DNA of 64,000 nt, from contig OZ035961.1 in NCBI GenBank assembly GCA_964034945.1, positions 2,459,501 through 2,523,500 of the forward strand, given 5' to 3'. The position numbers and the translations under genes are program-made. The stretch comes from Chrysopilus asiliformis. Its lineage: Eukaryota; Arthropoda; Insecta; Diptera; Rhagionidae. Shown here piece by piece: positions 1-11,921 of the stretch. How positions within the stretch are numbered: position 1 is the stretch's first letter; each line of letters starts with the position of its first letter. Under the pieces are notes generated by a model. It searched no databases and was not told where the DNA came from. It was given only the letters and a program-made list of their open reading frames with translations.

Positions 1-7
1 TACTATA

Positions 8-245
8 TCGTCGGCTAAAAGTGAAATTGTGCTAAGTCCATTTGGTATAATTTTCCAGAAGAGCAATGAAACCCTTGTTAAATCGTTTTAATTCTCTTTC
101 AATAACACTGACTTTTCTTTAAATGAGAATTAAATTGGGCTCAGTTTTCTTTAAATGAAAATTAAAATGATTTAACAAGATTTTTATTGCTCTTCTGGCA
201 AATTTGGTATAATGGACTTAGCACAATTTCACTTTTAGCCGACGA
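8..245. mobile_element. Palindromic MITE with long TIRs (CGTCGG...CCGACG ends)
   Basis: The two ends are near-perfect inverted copies of about 60-75 bases, beginning TCGTCGGCTAAAAGTG and ending CACTTTTAGCCGACGA. The short core also repeats a TTTCTTTAAATGA phrase. No coding capacity is present. No clear target duplication can be read because the element sits at the window edge. The superfamily is not assigned. The terminal CGTCGG is shared with the element at 11922-12221. Confidence 0.75.
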
Positions 246-532
246 TTTTAGGATTAAGATTGAACTTATGGAATTCGAAAGTGGCACCAATTAGATCAAT
301 TGGCAAGTAGTAATCAATCATTGTATAATTTCAGCGACCCACTTGCAATTTATCACAGTCTAACAACTTACTCCCATAACAACACAATAAATTCCCCATA
401 GAATACTATGGGGCTTTAAAAGTTATAATTTGACAGCCATCGTCCGTTAAGGAAAAGGAAGAACATTATTATAAATTTCATTAAATATATTAATTGATTA
501 CAATAGTCAAAAGTTTGTATAATGCTTGCAAA

Positions 533-856
533 TCATACTAATATATAAAAATGAGTTGTTGTCGGTCTGTCTGTCTGTTCCTCTTTCACGCAAAAACGGC
601 TGAACCGATTGACTTGAAATTTGGCATGAGTGTCTGTGGTAGTTCTGGTTCCAACATAGGCATACGGAAAAGTAGCGCGAGGGGTGATGGGAGTAAAAGG
701 AGGGGGTAAAGTGATTTCAAAACTTAGTTTTTGCGCTTTGTTACTCTTTCGCGGGGAAACTACAGAGCCGATTGGGCTGAAGTTTAGCTCCAACATAGAC
801 CATAAAAAAAAAAATTTGTAAAAACTTAACCCGGCAATGACGGGTATGCAAGCTAG
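533..856 (+). mobile_element. Short non-autonomous Helitron, copy 1
   Basis: The element begins with TC (TCATACTAATATATAAAAAT) after an A. It ends with a CCCG/CGGG hairpin, then GCAAGCTAG, followed by T. These are the Helitron hallmarks: 5' TC, 3' hairpin plus CTRR, and insertion between A and T without duplication. It carries TCTGTCTGTCTG near its start and two related internal units ending in GAAACTAC..CCGATTGG. Open frames across it are repeat translations, not genes. The same family occurs at 13597, 43065, 52282 and 59614. It resembles the Lep1-type Helitrons common in insects. Confidence 0.8.
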
Positions 857-1829
857 TAAGATATATGCGAAATATGGAGATAGTTTTTATTCACTCACTT
901 CAGTCGCTTCCTAATTCTATAAATCTATTAAGTTTAAGTTTAAACAACTAAAATTGTTAATTTTTTTTCTTTTTCAAAATTTTTATTGAAATATCGCAAG
1001 AATATGTAATATCCATACTTTTTTTAAACTAGATAAGGAAAATTAAATCAGATTTTTAATAAAACGTTTACAATGTAAATGTTAAAATCTTTCGAAAAAA
1101 AAATTTTTTTTTAAACATTTCCACCTCAAAGTGTATTTTTGCTATACACCATCATTTATTTACTATAAGTTGTAAGTAAATACTTCCATTGCCAAATAAA
1201 GCCAAGGATGTGTTTAAATGTGTCATATTTTAGAGTAATAGTGTAACGATTATTTACAACTTATTGTGCAATTAACTTCACGTGACAAAAACAGTAAAAG
1301 GTGGAGTTATATACAGAAAAATACAATTCATCATATTGAAGAGCTGCTAGAATAAATCTACATAAAAATGTTAGTCTGTACGATCTGGGCGATATATCAA
1401 AGTGAGTTGACTTAAGGGGCAATTTACGTAAATTTCTACCGCAAACCAACCTATACCTTAGGTTAACGCTCGGCCATGAATCTTTGTGATGGGCTTCTTT
1501 GTCTCATATGGTACACCTTAACAAAGGACTAAGAATTGTCATGAAATTTATCACGTGGAAAATTTCGTTTTACAGGTGGATTCACGCAACAAGAGGAATA
1601 GCCCAATTGAGATAACTTGCACAGATGTATGGCATCTTGGTTTTTTGCACGATCTCAAAACACTCGCTTACGGATTACATTGAAACAACTATCCGGCTGT
1701 AATTAAAGCAATAAAATTCGTAAATGAGACAAAATTTTGTAGCTAAAACTTATAATTTGTAACGGAGTTTGGTCGTTCTCCGTCGATCATTCTGTCTTTA
1801 TACATACTAATAAAGAAAAACATCTATAT
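857..1829. other. AT-rich interval with no recognised feature
   Basis: Low-complexity AT-rich DNA. The only longer open frame (1261-1449, minus) has no recognisable domain. Confidence 0.5.
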
Positions 1830-2110
1830 CAGTGCTTCTTAACCTTGTTGGAGGTACTGACCACCCCCACCAGTTTCATATGCGCGTTCACCGAACCCTT
1901 CTTAATTGGAAAAACAAAATATGATTTTCTCAAATTCAAAACATAGGTATATATTTATACATAGATGCACAAAATGAACAAAACCATTAAAGAACAAATA
2001 ACATGATTTTAACATAAAAACAAAAAGTGTGTGTTTTGATATCCGCTGAACCCCGGAGACTGACTCACCGAACTCCTGGGGTTCGATCGAACCCAGGTTA
2101 AGAACCACTG
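1830..2110. mobile_element. hAT-like MITE with CAGTG(C/G)TTCTTAACC ends
   Basis: The left end reads CAGTGCTTCTTAACCTTG and the right end CAGGTTAAGAACCACTG. This TIR type is typical of hAT transposons of the Tip100/Charlie kind. The GAACCCC and ACCGAACCC motifs just inside the ends are also typical. No clean 8-bp target duplication remains, so the insertion is probably old. Confidence 0.65.
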
Positions 2111-3452
2111 GTGTAAAGGTTAATGGGGGGCCGCTGATCACGAATCCGTTGTCCGTTTTTCGATAGCGATGAAGGGAAGTGATGAAGGAATCTGGCTCCT
2201 TGGAGTTTGAAAGTTCAGCTACTTTGTAGTTCAATTCCCTTCGGTGTGTTCAAATATGGACCGAATATGGATCGTCTCGCTAATTTTCCGAACTTCTTTC
2301 ACAGAGGCGGATTTAGAGAATCTGAGTCTTTAGGCGCAGAAAAATATGGGATTCCATGACAATTTGGCCAAACCGTGAGAGCTATCGAAAAACGGACAAC
2401 GGAAAATTGGTTATTTCGGTTTTTTTAGACAAAAACAGTTTGTACAACTAATTGAGCTAGAAAATTAAAATTTTGACACTATTACAAAATGATAAAAATA
2501 GAACCAGTCTTTGCCCCCTCTTCTATACAAATGCAATTTTCTCGAAAACGGTTCATTTTTTCCAAAATCGCGTAGAGTTGTACACAGCTCTCAAATGCAA
2601 AAATATCGTCAAAATTGGTTAATGTTTACTGGCAGAAGTCAATTAGAAAGGTAAAAGATGTAAATTTTATTGAAAAAAAAAGAAAAAAGTTGTTTCATTT
2701 TTTTATAAAAACTGTAATTATACGCAAAACTGTAAGACACAAAACTTTTTACGGGAATTTGATGGAGCTGTATAAAGTTTATTACCACAAGCTTTTTGTT
2801 CACTGCATAAACATGATTATATCATCCTTTTTTAATATAAATAACAAACGATCGACTCATTATCTATCTTATAAATACTTACGTTAAATAGTATTATATG
2901 GTAAATACTTACGCTAAATAGTAGAATATTTCATTTCACAAAAAAATTGCTTGTAGACCAATATTAAATCCTTTCCGATAACTCGAATTTTAAGAGGTTG
3001 AACAATGTTTACGATCAAATTCGGACAAATCCTCATCCATTTTATGTTTCCCGTGGAATTGAAATTTACGTCATATCCCTCGTCATCGTCAGGAAATCAG
3101 ATATTTGTCATATAGCATTTAGATAAATCTATATCAAACAAATACGTTTGGCTGAAATGGCATCTGCACAAAAATTTTTATCTCGTTTTAAAAAGAGACT
3201 AAAAAAGCATCTATAAATTTCAGTACTCCATTGGTGTAAAATTTGTTGTCCAATAAAGTTTATTGCTTCGGCATGCAGTTAACGCTCTGATAAATACACA
3301 TCAAAAGCGTTGAAATTTTCACAAATACGAATTTATATACTGTGCACACATAAAAATCCTATTTACGAATTTATTGTGGTCGCCAGATAAGTTCTTTATT
3401 TACCTTATTCAATCCTTCATATTCGAAGAGGTTTGTGCCCTTTTCGGATATA
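2111..3452. other. Non-coding interval with a short inverted phrase
   Basis: A phrase resembling CACGAATCCGTTGTCCGTTTTTCGATAGC (about 2137-2166) reappears inverted at about 2374-2404. It is related to the degenerate repeats at 41.5-41.9 kb. The rest is unannotated AT-rich sequence. No coding region is supported. Confidence 0.45.
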
Positions 3453-4370
3453 AAGGGTGTTTTTTTTAGACGTGTGGTTTTCAATCTGGCACTACTTTTT
3501 TCGGAGTTGGTCTTTTTGACAGTTGTCACTTGATTTATGCTCAGTTTGGTTTGCCATTTCGTCAAACGACCATCAAGCGCGTCGCACGTTCGGTGAATGG
3601 GCCCAAAACGAGATGGCCACCGATCCCGATTTTCACAAGAAAATTTGTTCAGCGATGAAGCTCACTTTTGGTTGAATGGGTACGTCAATAAGCAAAATTG
3701 TCGCATTTGGAGGGATGGTAATTCACAAGCCATTCTTCAGACGCCGTTACATCCTCAAAAAGTCACTGTTTGGTGTGCTCTATGGGCAGAGGGAATCATT
3801 GGTCCATATTTCTTCAAAAATGAAGCCGGCCATAATGTTACAGTCAATGGGGAACGCTATAGAGCCATGATTAATGACTTTTTCGTGCCTGAATTGGAGG
3901 ATGTTGATGTGGACGACCTTTGGTTCCAACAAGACGGCGCTACATGCCATACAGCCAACGAAACAATCAATTTCTTGAAGGAAACTGTTGGTGAGCGCAT
4001 TATCTCGCGTTGTGGGCCTTAGGCGTGGCCTCCAAGATCGTGCGATTTAACACCGCTGGACTATTTTTTGTGGGGTTATGTGAAGTCGCTTGTCTACGCA
4101 GATAAGCCCGAGACGATTGACGCCTTGGAAGAGAATATTCGGCGCGTTATTGCTGACATACGGCCCCAATTGCTGCAAAAAGTGGTCGAAAATCGGGCCT
4201 CTCGGCTGGAATTTATTCGAGCCAGCCGCGGCGGCCACTTGCCCGAAATCATTTTTAAAACATAATGGCAAACCCTTATCTTTATAATAAAGCTAAACTC
4301 TTGGCCATAAGATTAAATTATATGCGTTTTATTTCTTCTTGAAAACCACACGTCTAAAAAAAACACCCTT
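3453..4370 (+). mobile_element. Defective Tc1/mariner transposon
   Basis: The 31-base TIRs are near-perfect. The left starts AAAGGGTGTTTTTTTTAGAC and the right ends GTCTAAAAAAAACACCCTTT. A TA dinucleotide flanks each side, the standard target duplication of this superfamily. At about 918 bp it is shorter than an autonomous copy of roughly 1.2-1.3 kb, and the transposase N-terminus is missing. See the transposase remnant inside. Confidence 0.9.
3580..4265 (+). pseudogene. Tc1/mariner transposase remnant
   Basis: The reading frame covers the catalytic half of an IS630/Tc1/mariner transposase, a DDE/D-type DNA-cutting and joining enzyme. Motifs in order are FSDEAHFWLNGYVN (first catalytic D), WFQQDGATCHTA (second D) and PPRSCDLTPLDYFLWGYVKS (third D), then a C-terminal tail ending IIFKT. 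The copy is dead. The N-terminal DNA-binding region is absent. A one-base frameshift lies near 3640-3650, between HKK and FSDEAH. An in-frame TAG occurs at 4020-4022 just before the third catalytic motif. The protein type, with W-x-NGYVNKQNCR and DLTPLD, is the one often found with a DUF4817 N-terminus; that part is family knowledge. Confidence 0.9.
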
Positions 4371-4372
4371 TA

Positions 4373-6331
4373 CACGTAATAATTCCGAAAAACTTTTGAA
4401 AACTTTTTTTTTTCTTTAATTTCAGATATCAAAATTGAACTTATGTCTAATTCGAATATAACCTTAAAGATTTTGTAACTCGCCAAAAAGATGACTATAG
4501 CAACTGTGTCTCAATATCAAAGATCTATAATACTAAAAGCATTGAACAAACTATAAATATTACCACTTTTAAAGACAATGTACAAGAATTTTACGGGTTT
4601 ACCGAAAGAAAACAGTTATGAATTAAAGTTATCGCAGCTATTACGCACCTGTTGAAAGGGTTGTTCCGTGAAATACCATCTCAATAAAGTGTAATGGTTC
4701 GGAAGCTTATAAACGTAAAATGAAGTCAACCTGTTCGTTTACTTACAAGTAAATTGGTTGGTTACCTTTCTGACTGCTCATTAACAAGGAATTTGAAGAC
4801 TATTACCTACTATTAATCACGCGTAATGAATTCGTGTACCTAAAGACTTTAAGGTTTAGAAAAAAGACTAAACTCCGTGTTTTAATTTCGACAAAAGTCT
4901 CTGATAATAAACACGGCGTTATTCATTCGTAAAGGCAAACAAAATAAAACTAATATAGTTATGAAACACTTAAAAGTGCCATTTTTCATATGTGGCATTG
5001 AAAAATGACTTTTTGAAATCAAAATCTCCATTTTATAGATACTGAGCGCCCTCTGTTTTCGTTTAACATTTTAGTCTTTACTTTGCGAATGGCATATAAA
5101 AAATAATGGATAAAATTTAATTACGTTGCCAACTTTAAAGTAAGGATAATGTAAAAATATTTATTCATATTTCCTTTTTTGATAAAAGCCCTAAATAACA
5201 GGAATCTTTTATATATTAAAAACCATTTTCCTTTCCCTTTTTGTGTTTCAATTCAACAGAGAATGTATCCTAGGGACAAAGTTTAATTTCTTGTCAATTA
5301 AAGAGTCTTTGCTATATGGTAATACTCCAATTTGAAAATACCCATTCTACGTTGAGGGAGTGCATAAAGGGTAACATTGAAATTGTAGGGAGAACCAGGC
5401 ATAGAAACTTTTACTGGTTAATGCACGGATTTGCATACTTATATACGTAAATACATGAATATATATATAAATAGAAATCCGCAGCTATAGTCAAATATTA
5501 GAGTACACCTATACATTCCTTGACCCGAAGGATAGAATAGAAATCTTCCGAAACCTATTTTAGGTGCTTGCATACATTAAAAGAAGCTTACCCTTTAAAA
5601 AGCTGTTTGTTTCCTTTTGCTCGATTTACAATTCAGAGCCGTCGGGCCTTTAACAACCCGCTTACGAATAAACAGCTGGTCGGAAAGGCCAAAAGTATGT
5701 AATGTACTTATCTCTATATAGCAAAGTATTTGAGCATGACACCATTTGGGAATTATTTTCATCAATAACAACTATAAAATGAAAGAAGGAACTTAAATGT
5801 CCTTGGGCGTAATTTTATTTTCAACTTTAATGTTTTTTTGCAAAAATTGCTTTGGACACTCATATTTGACCGAAATTTAAATCTATAAAATCAATATTGA
5901 TGAATCATTCTTTGTTGATAAAAGTCTAGAATACTGCCGAATTGTTTTATACCCTCAAATGTGCCTTAAATTAACTAATATAGAATCATTCAGTAGTAGA
6001 ATCATTCATTGAATCTATTTCAATTTATTTTGAGAATGTCAATTCTATAGCACTTACGTATTTTGTTTGTACCTGTCATGCTTTACAGGTGCAAAAGCCT
6101 TAAAGTGAAAATGTCGAATGAAAAGTTTATTTTGAAACAAGTTTACTCGATGCTTAAACTTGTTTTAAAGTTCGTGCAAACAAAAAAGTTGAAGCAATCA
6201 AACAAGATTTTGGTCGGTGTGAGACATAAGCGACTAACAATGTCTTTTTGGATCTGCAAATTTACCAAATTAGTTGATAAATATTTAAGATAACAAAAAA
6301 AACTTTTTTTGAAGTTTTATTTAAAATATTA
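4373..6331. other. AT-rich interval with no recognised feature
   Basis: No inverted termini, coding exon or RNA gene was recognised. The open frame at 6063-6293 has no recognisable domain. Confidence 0.45.
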
Positions 6332-6595
6332 TGTAAGCAAATTAAGTCAAAATCCCCGACTGAATTGAAAAACTGCCACCCTGACAACACTGGAGGTTGT
6401 GAGGTTATGGTAGCCCTTCGCTGTGGTTAAGAGGTAGCTGAAGCGTCAGTAAGTGTGTGACATTGCTCACAAACGGAAGTAGGCTTCAGGAATCGTCCAA
6501 CAAGGGGCGCAGCGGCGGGTTTCACCAAAGTAATAGGCAGTTCTACAGATTGGTATTTTTCATAAATTAAAAAGAAGAAAACAAATTGTGTTACA
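6332..6595 (-). mobile_element. 264-bp element with TGTAA termini and 4-bp TSD, copy A
   Basis: This is the reverse-complement relative of the element at 63265-63528; both copies are 264 bp. Ends read TGTAAGCAAATT and CAAATTGTGTTACA. ATTA directly precedes and follows it, so a 4-bp target duplication is likely. It carries shared blocks such as GAAGCGTCAGTAAGTGTGTG and GAAAAACTGCCACCCTGACA. It is non-coding. The superfamily is unassigned; 4-bp duplications are known for Sola, Chapaev and some Academ elements. Confidence 0.65.
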
Positions 6596-7291
6596 ATTAA
6601 TTCTGTAAATTTTTTTAAATTAAAACTTATTATTTTTCCATTATCAATTAACAAAATCGGTTTTAGTGAAATAATAGGGCAATTGATGAACTCTCGGCAA
6701 TACTTAGTAAACCGCGTTAACTGCGTAAGTTTATCACCTCGTAAATGAACTATCAAAATTTGTATGGAAAATCTTTATATTCAAATTGTAATTTTTCTTT
6801 TTGTATTTGTGAGAGGGCTAAGCAGGCACCAAAATAGTGTACATTTTTAACTACATATATCTCTTAAATATTCTCTATCCGATACCGAAAACCCCATCAA
6901 AGTGGAAGATTTTTTTTGGTTATATGTTCTCTAAAGAGTCCTCTATTTAATAAAGGAAACCCAAAAAAAAAACTCTTTGACTGGCTTACGAGATAACAGA
7001 TGGCAGGGTTAGAGGAGAGGAGAATTCCTGCTTCAAACATGGTGCTATTTCCAGTCGAATTCATCTTCGATCCTTACAGCCGAACGTATATACTCTCCTT
7101 TTTTGAGAAATCGCATAAAAAACTGGAGAGGTTAAGAGACTATACTTGATAAATTTATTAAAATCAATAAATTGGTTACAGTTTTTTAATTAGTTGTGTT
7201 ACATTTAATTGGCATAGGCTTTTTAAAAAACAAATAAATTTTTTTAAAATTTGTATTACTGAAAACAATCGATTCGAATGACACTATAATA
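6596..7291. other. Interval with no recognised feature
   Basis: AT-rich, with one GC-richer patch at about 7000-7100 that matches no recognised family. The minus-strand open frame at 6427-6756 spans the boundary of the 264-bp element and is not a gene. Confidence 0.45.
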
Positions 7292-7498
7292 TTAACACGT
7301 TGACTGCCAGACCAATTTTGCAAAAATGTAAGGGAGATGCCAATACATGTAGACGTATGTAGAATGTACGTATGTATGAATGTATGTATGTATATTGTAG
7401 ACCCAGCTATCGAAAATGATAGCCTTGGCCGCTCATGAATCATAGTGCCAATTTTCACTGGCTATCAAAAATGATAGCCATGGCAGTCAATGTGTTAA
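7292..7498. mobile_element. piggyBac-like MITE (TTAA TSD), copy 1
   Basis: TTAA lies at both ends. TIRs are TTAACACGTTGACTGCCA and TGGCAGTCAATGTGTTAA. Short internal hairpins with GCTATC..GATAGC and a TATG-rich microsatellite sit between them. The TTAA target is diagnostic of piggyBac-type insertion. Relatives lie at 27553-27712 and 29228-29682. Confidence 0.8.
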
Positions 7499-9043
7499 TA
7501 TGATAAAAACAAACAATATTTTCAATAAAGAATGGATATTTGGGTATTAAAATTGGGGGAAAAAATCTAATGGTATTAACAGAAACTGTATATTAAAAAC
7601 ATTCCTTATGTTCTCATAAAAATTTACCTGACAAAAGCAATAAATTGAAATATTTTGCAAAAAAATGAGATTATCATACATAAAATAAAAGCTCCTAAAT
7701 GATAGTACTGGACCAAAACTATATCTTAATCATATATCTATCCATGCCAAAAGCCTATTAGGTTGTAAGCTCAATCCAATTTGGATAGGCTAGCAAAAGC
7801 CTTACTGCAATAAATGAGTAATCAGATAACTCATCAGAAAAAGGACTTGTAGTAAGATCGCTACGGAATGAATACCGAGGATTATTCGCCTTCTATTCTG
7901 AGAAGGTAAAATCGATGAGCTGATAAAAGCATCTTAAATGGATTTTCTACCAAAGGGAAATCGAAAGATTATTGAGATGTCCTTTAACTTAAATATGTGT
8001 GCTTTACTTTCAAACAGATAGCTGCACGTTTTTTTACAAATTCGTCATTACCGTATTTTATATTGAATCGTAGTTGTATCATTTCATACCAAATAATACA
8101 GTATAAGGATAAATTGATACCATGAACAATGAACATGTATTCATATGTAGGGAGTTGCACAAATAAATAGATTCTTTACCTAGCCCTTGTTACTAGTCTC
8201 AGATCATATTCTATTGAATTGTATTGGGAACTTTATTGTGTTTCATCGTATCCCATTTTGACTACCTTTTCCAAAGGACACAGAGTACCAATCTTTTATA
8301 ACAATGAATTTATTCTCGGAAACGGTTTATATGGACAATACAAATCGTCTATTGACTACTCACTTTGTTTAAATTTCATCCCTTCATGAAATGTTTAATC
8401 AAATATTTAATATTGAAATAGGTTCCTTCAGTGATACGAGTACATATCTATAGCTGAAACTTGGTGAATCAGAATTATTGAAATAGAAAAAAGGAAAGTA
8501 AATAGATTTTCTTTCTCCATTTTTAGGTTTTTTGTTTTGCGTTCAATTTGTTTATGTATATCGATAAGGGTTTTTTTTAATATCAGAAATGGTATCCTAA
8601 TTAATTTCTATTGACCGAAAATAATTCACTTTTGTTTTCAGGTTTGTAAAATATTCAGGTTTCATAATCATATTTTTTTACGTTGATACTTGTTACCAAG
8701 AAAACGCAAAAAGCCACACGTATACTGTAAAAGGTTTTGTCATTAGACCCCACCGGACCACGTTGAATAAATGTGATGGTGGTGGAATTCAAAAAAAGCA
8801 CAATGGAGTAAAAATAATAATAAAAGTAATTAAAAGCACAATCTGTTTGAAAAAAAAATGACTGAAAATTTTTGGACATTTTGTATCATAAATAAAAGCA
8901 AGATAAAAGCATGAGGAGATTTTAGTTTTGTGGCGCAATTTCCTATTGACACCGCCACTTCCTCGTCTTGCCTGTATTTTGACAGTTTCGTTCATGGCCT
9001 GGCGCCTGAATCGGCTAATCTAAACAGAGTTATTGGTCGAGGA
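7499..9043. other. Non-coding AT-rich interval
   Basis: No supported coding exon, RNA or mobile-element terminus. Open frames at 8655-8995 (minus) and 8930-9151 (plus) have no recognisable domain. Confidence 0.45.
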
Positions 9044-9114
9044 AGCTCAATCGTAATCGTAAGCTCAATCGTAATCGTAAGCTCAATCGTAATCGTAAGC
9101 TCAATCGTAATCGT
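9044..9114. repeat. 18-bp tandem repeat, about four copies
   Basis: The unit AAGCTCAATCGTAATCGT is repeated head to tail. Each unit itself holds a 6-bp duplication (ATCGTA ATCGTA). Because 18 is a multiple of three, translation yields a periodic SSIVIV peptide; it is not evidence of a gene. Confidence 0.9.
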
Positions 9115-9258
9115 AATACGCTTTAATCGGTTCAGAGTTATGAGAAGTTAAATAATATTTTGCAATAGAAAACAGTAATTTAGTATCAATTTCGATTTTT
9201 TTTAGTACAATAAATGTTTTGTCAGATTTTGTTTGTTTCGATTTTATTTATTTCAATT

Positions 9259-9829
9259 CAGTGTTGTGCCGCGTAGTCTACGTGATGTAGACTACACCAT
9301 TGTCTACGCGTAGACTATTACTGTAGACAATGGTCTATTCTCTACGCGTAGACAATGTAGACAATCAATAAAATAAAGGATAGCTGATTTAGTTTTAAAA
9401 TCTCATTTTCTTCAATAAATTTTAACATAATAAAGCATAATTTCCAGGAAGCAATCGCCAAAGGCTGTACATGAGAACTTCGGAGCAAACTTTAATGGCA
9501 ATTCTAATCCTATGCATGCAATCTAAAGGCACGGGCGGCGCTGGTGTCGCTGAGGAGCCTAGTTAGCGAGTTTTCATATAAATTTAACTCTTCAGGGACA
9601 CCAGCGCCTCGCCATTTCTTGTAATTGGCCATTTCCTATATAGTATAGTATTAGATATATGACTCATTGATGACTTTGTTTTAACAGATATCAGAAAGTC
9701 TACATTGTCTACGCAAAGTCGACATTGTCTACGCCAATGTCTACATTGTCTACCCCAAATCTTTTGTCTACGCTATTGTCTACGCTGAAGTGTAGACAAT
9801 TAAAGTCTACGCGTAGAAGAACAACACTG
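9259..9829. mobile_element. hAT MITE with GTCTACGC subterminal repeats
   Basis: Ends are CAGTGTTGT and ACAACACTG. The element is flanked on both sides by the exact 8-bp sequence TTTCAATT (9251-9258 and 9830-9837), a textbook hAT target duplication. Both ends carry many direct and inverted copies of TGTCTACGC/GCGTAGACA; arrays like this are probable transposase-binding sites. A core inverted repeat (GGCGCTGGTGTCGCTGA / GGACACCAGCGCC) lies near 9535-9615. No transposase frame is present, so mobilisation would need a helper copy elsewhere. Confidence 0.9.
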
Positions 9830-9837
9830 TTTCAATT

Positions 9838-11210
9838 ACATTTAATTCATTTCGTTTACCTTTAGCTCAATAACATTTAATTTTTGATTTATAAAAATAT
9901 ATAATAGAATATAACTTTAATTTAATTTTTCTTCGAGGGTTTTGATTTGTGCGTCCTTCGTTTTAATATCATGTTTTATTTCAATTGATAAAGCATTAAT
10001 TTGTTTATATATTGTGGTTTGAGAAATTATCATAAACAACAAAACAAGTAGCAAAAAACGAAATGTTAAAATTTTTTTGCTTCGGAAAATGAAAAACAGT
10101 TAGTGTTAAAATTAGTGGACTAACTTTTTTCCAAATGTCTCAAAATGCAACAAAAAAATTAAAGAAATAGTCATATAACTATTTTGTAATCACTAATTAG
10201 GGTTTTTCATTTAAATTGGTTAAGATGTCGTTAAAGCTTATGGTAATTAAGTACCATTTCAACAATTTAATTGTGCATCTGTGTGTTATATATTGTGCGT
10301 GCATATAGTTGTTGTATAAATGGCTACAAACGATTGAATTAATTGAATTAGTTATTAAGTGCTCTAATGAATTGTTATCCTATTGATTCATTAAATATAT
10401 GTCTTTAGTATTCAACAGTAATTATCATCATCGATAAATAATTAAATATTGGATATAACTATTTGATAAATTGTGTCACTGCAAAATATTTATAGACATC
10501 AAGATTAGACACAATAAGTGTAAGATGCAGATGATTTTTCGAAAAAATATCAAACGTTGAATAAAATAATTGATTTATCGAAATTATCTAATATATTTTG
10601 AAGGCGCTTGATTGGGAATATTTTGTTTAATAAATATACAAGTAGGTTTTGAAACAATAAGAATATTGCACATAATATAAAAACATAATAAAAATACATA
10701 TAAGTAACTCTACCTGCGTGTAATATTTCGTCGCAATCGATTAGGCCGTTTTCGCGTGATGCCGGGACAAATACTCATGTAGATAAACAAAATTTTTAAA
10801 AATGCTATTTTTGGTATCCGTATTTCCTACTCGAAATGAAGCAATCCTTTTGACAATTCAATGTATTATCTGAACATAAAAAAAGTTTTGGTCCCAACCA
10901 AAAAATATGGGTCAAGATAAAGTACGTACTGCTAAATGAATAATCTTACCACATAACTCTTAATTTACCCTATATGGCACAAACAGGTTAGATAAGATTT
11001 CTGCATTCACTACTATCCTACGTTAAACTAAGACGCTGTATGATAAATTCATGACAAAATGTCAATCATCAGATATTTTTTTTTCATATAAAGTTTTGTA
11101 TCTTACTGTCGTAATAATATTGTGGCTTAGGGTCAAGTTTTAGTTACTATTTAGTTCATAAAGTATGGGCCTAAAGTATGTTATTTTTTGGACCCCACCC
11201 CCTGTTACTA
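9838..11210. other. AT-rich interval with no recognised feature
   Basis: Very AT-rich. No element ends, exon or RNA gene could be supported. Confidence 0.45.
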
Positions 11211-11294
11211 ATGCTGGGTTTACACGAATGACAGATAATGACAATTTATGACAAAAAAAAATGACAAAATTGTCATTCGTGTAAACGCAGCATA
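11211..11294. mobile_element. Small foldback MITE
   Basis: ATGCTGGGTTTACACGAATG at the left pairs with CATTCGTGTAAACGCAGCAT at the right. The short core is built of TGACAA repeats. A transcript through it would form a hairpin. It is too short to classify. Confidence 0.65.
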
Positions 11295-11921
11295 AGAGTA
11301 TAACATAATTGGAGCATCAACGGCAGGCGTCATGTTGCCGTCGACTATTTCTGCTGTCAAATGTTAGCATCGAAAGACAGTAGTGCTGCTTGCTGTAGGT
11401 TTGGTTACTAATTTGTTACTAAAAATTTTCGATCATGGCACTTTATGAGTTGAATTCCAACTGGTCATTCTACCAACATCAATTGCGCCCCATTGGTTTA
11501 AAAAAAGTGACGCGGACGCTTGCTGTTGACGCTCGCATTCCGTTTTTAATACGTTTTAAAGAATTTAGTAATTGATTTGGAAATTTCAAGTTTTACAATA
11601 CGATAAGTTAATTGCTACCGAGTAGCAACTTCTAAAGGAATTGGTTTCTATAAAATCAAATACACCGAGGGACGGTGACACTTTTTCTTCTCGTTAAATC
11701 AATTCGGTCTTTCCCAAAAATTTTAGGTACTCATTTCATTTTCACGTGTGAAATTCTACGTTACTCTTCTACAAATTTTCTACTGAAAATTTCAATCTTG
11801 TTTTTTTATTCAATTTCCTTTGTGGCCCACAAGTTCTGTGATCATTTTCGATCGTTAAACTAGAAGATATTTGGGTAAAACTTCCTAGCATTAAAGGGCA
11901 TAAATACAGAAAGTAGCATAT
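11295..11921. other. Interval with no recognised feature
   Basis: Slightly GC-richer than its surroundings. The frame at 11675-11863 has no recognisable domain. Confidence 0.4.

Noticed and set aside
533..796. 87-codon minus-strand frame (MLELNFSPIGSVVSPRKSN), also at 13553, 43124
   Set aside because: It is the antisense of the Helitron family and recurs only where that repeat recurs.
9044..9114. A CRISPR-like array
   Set aside because: The copies are contiguous with no unique spacers, and the genome is eukaryotic.
8930..9151. 73-codon frame with SSIVIV repeats
   Set aside because: It is produced by an 18-bp tandem repeat; no start context or homology.
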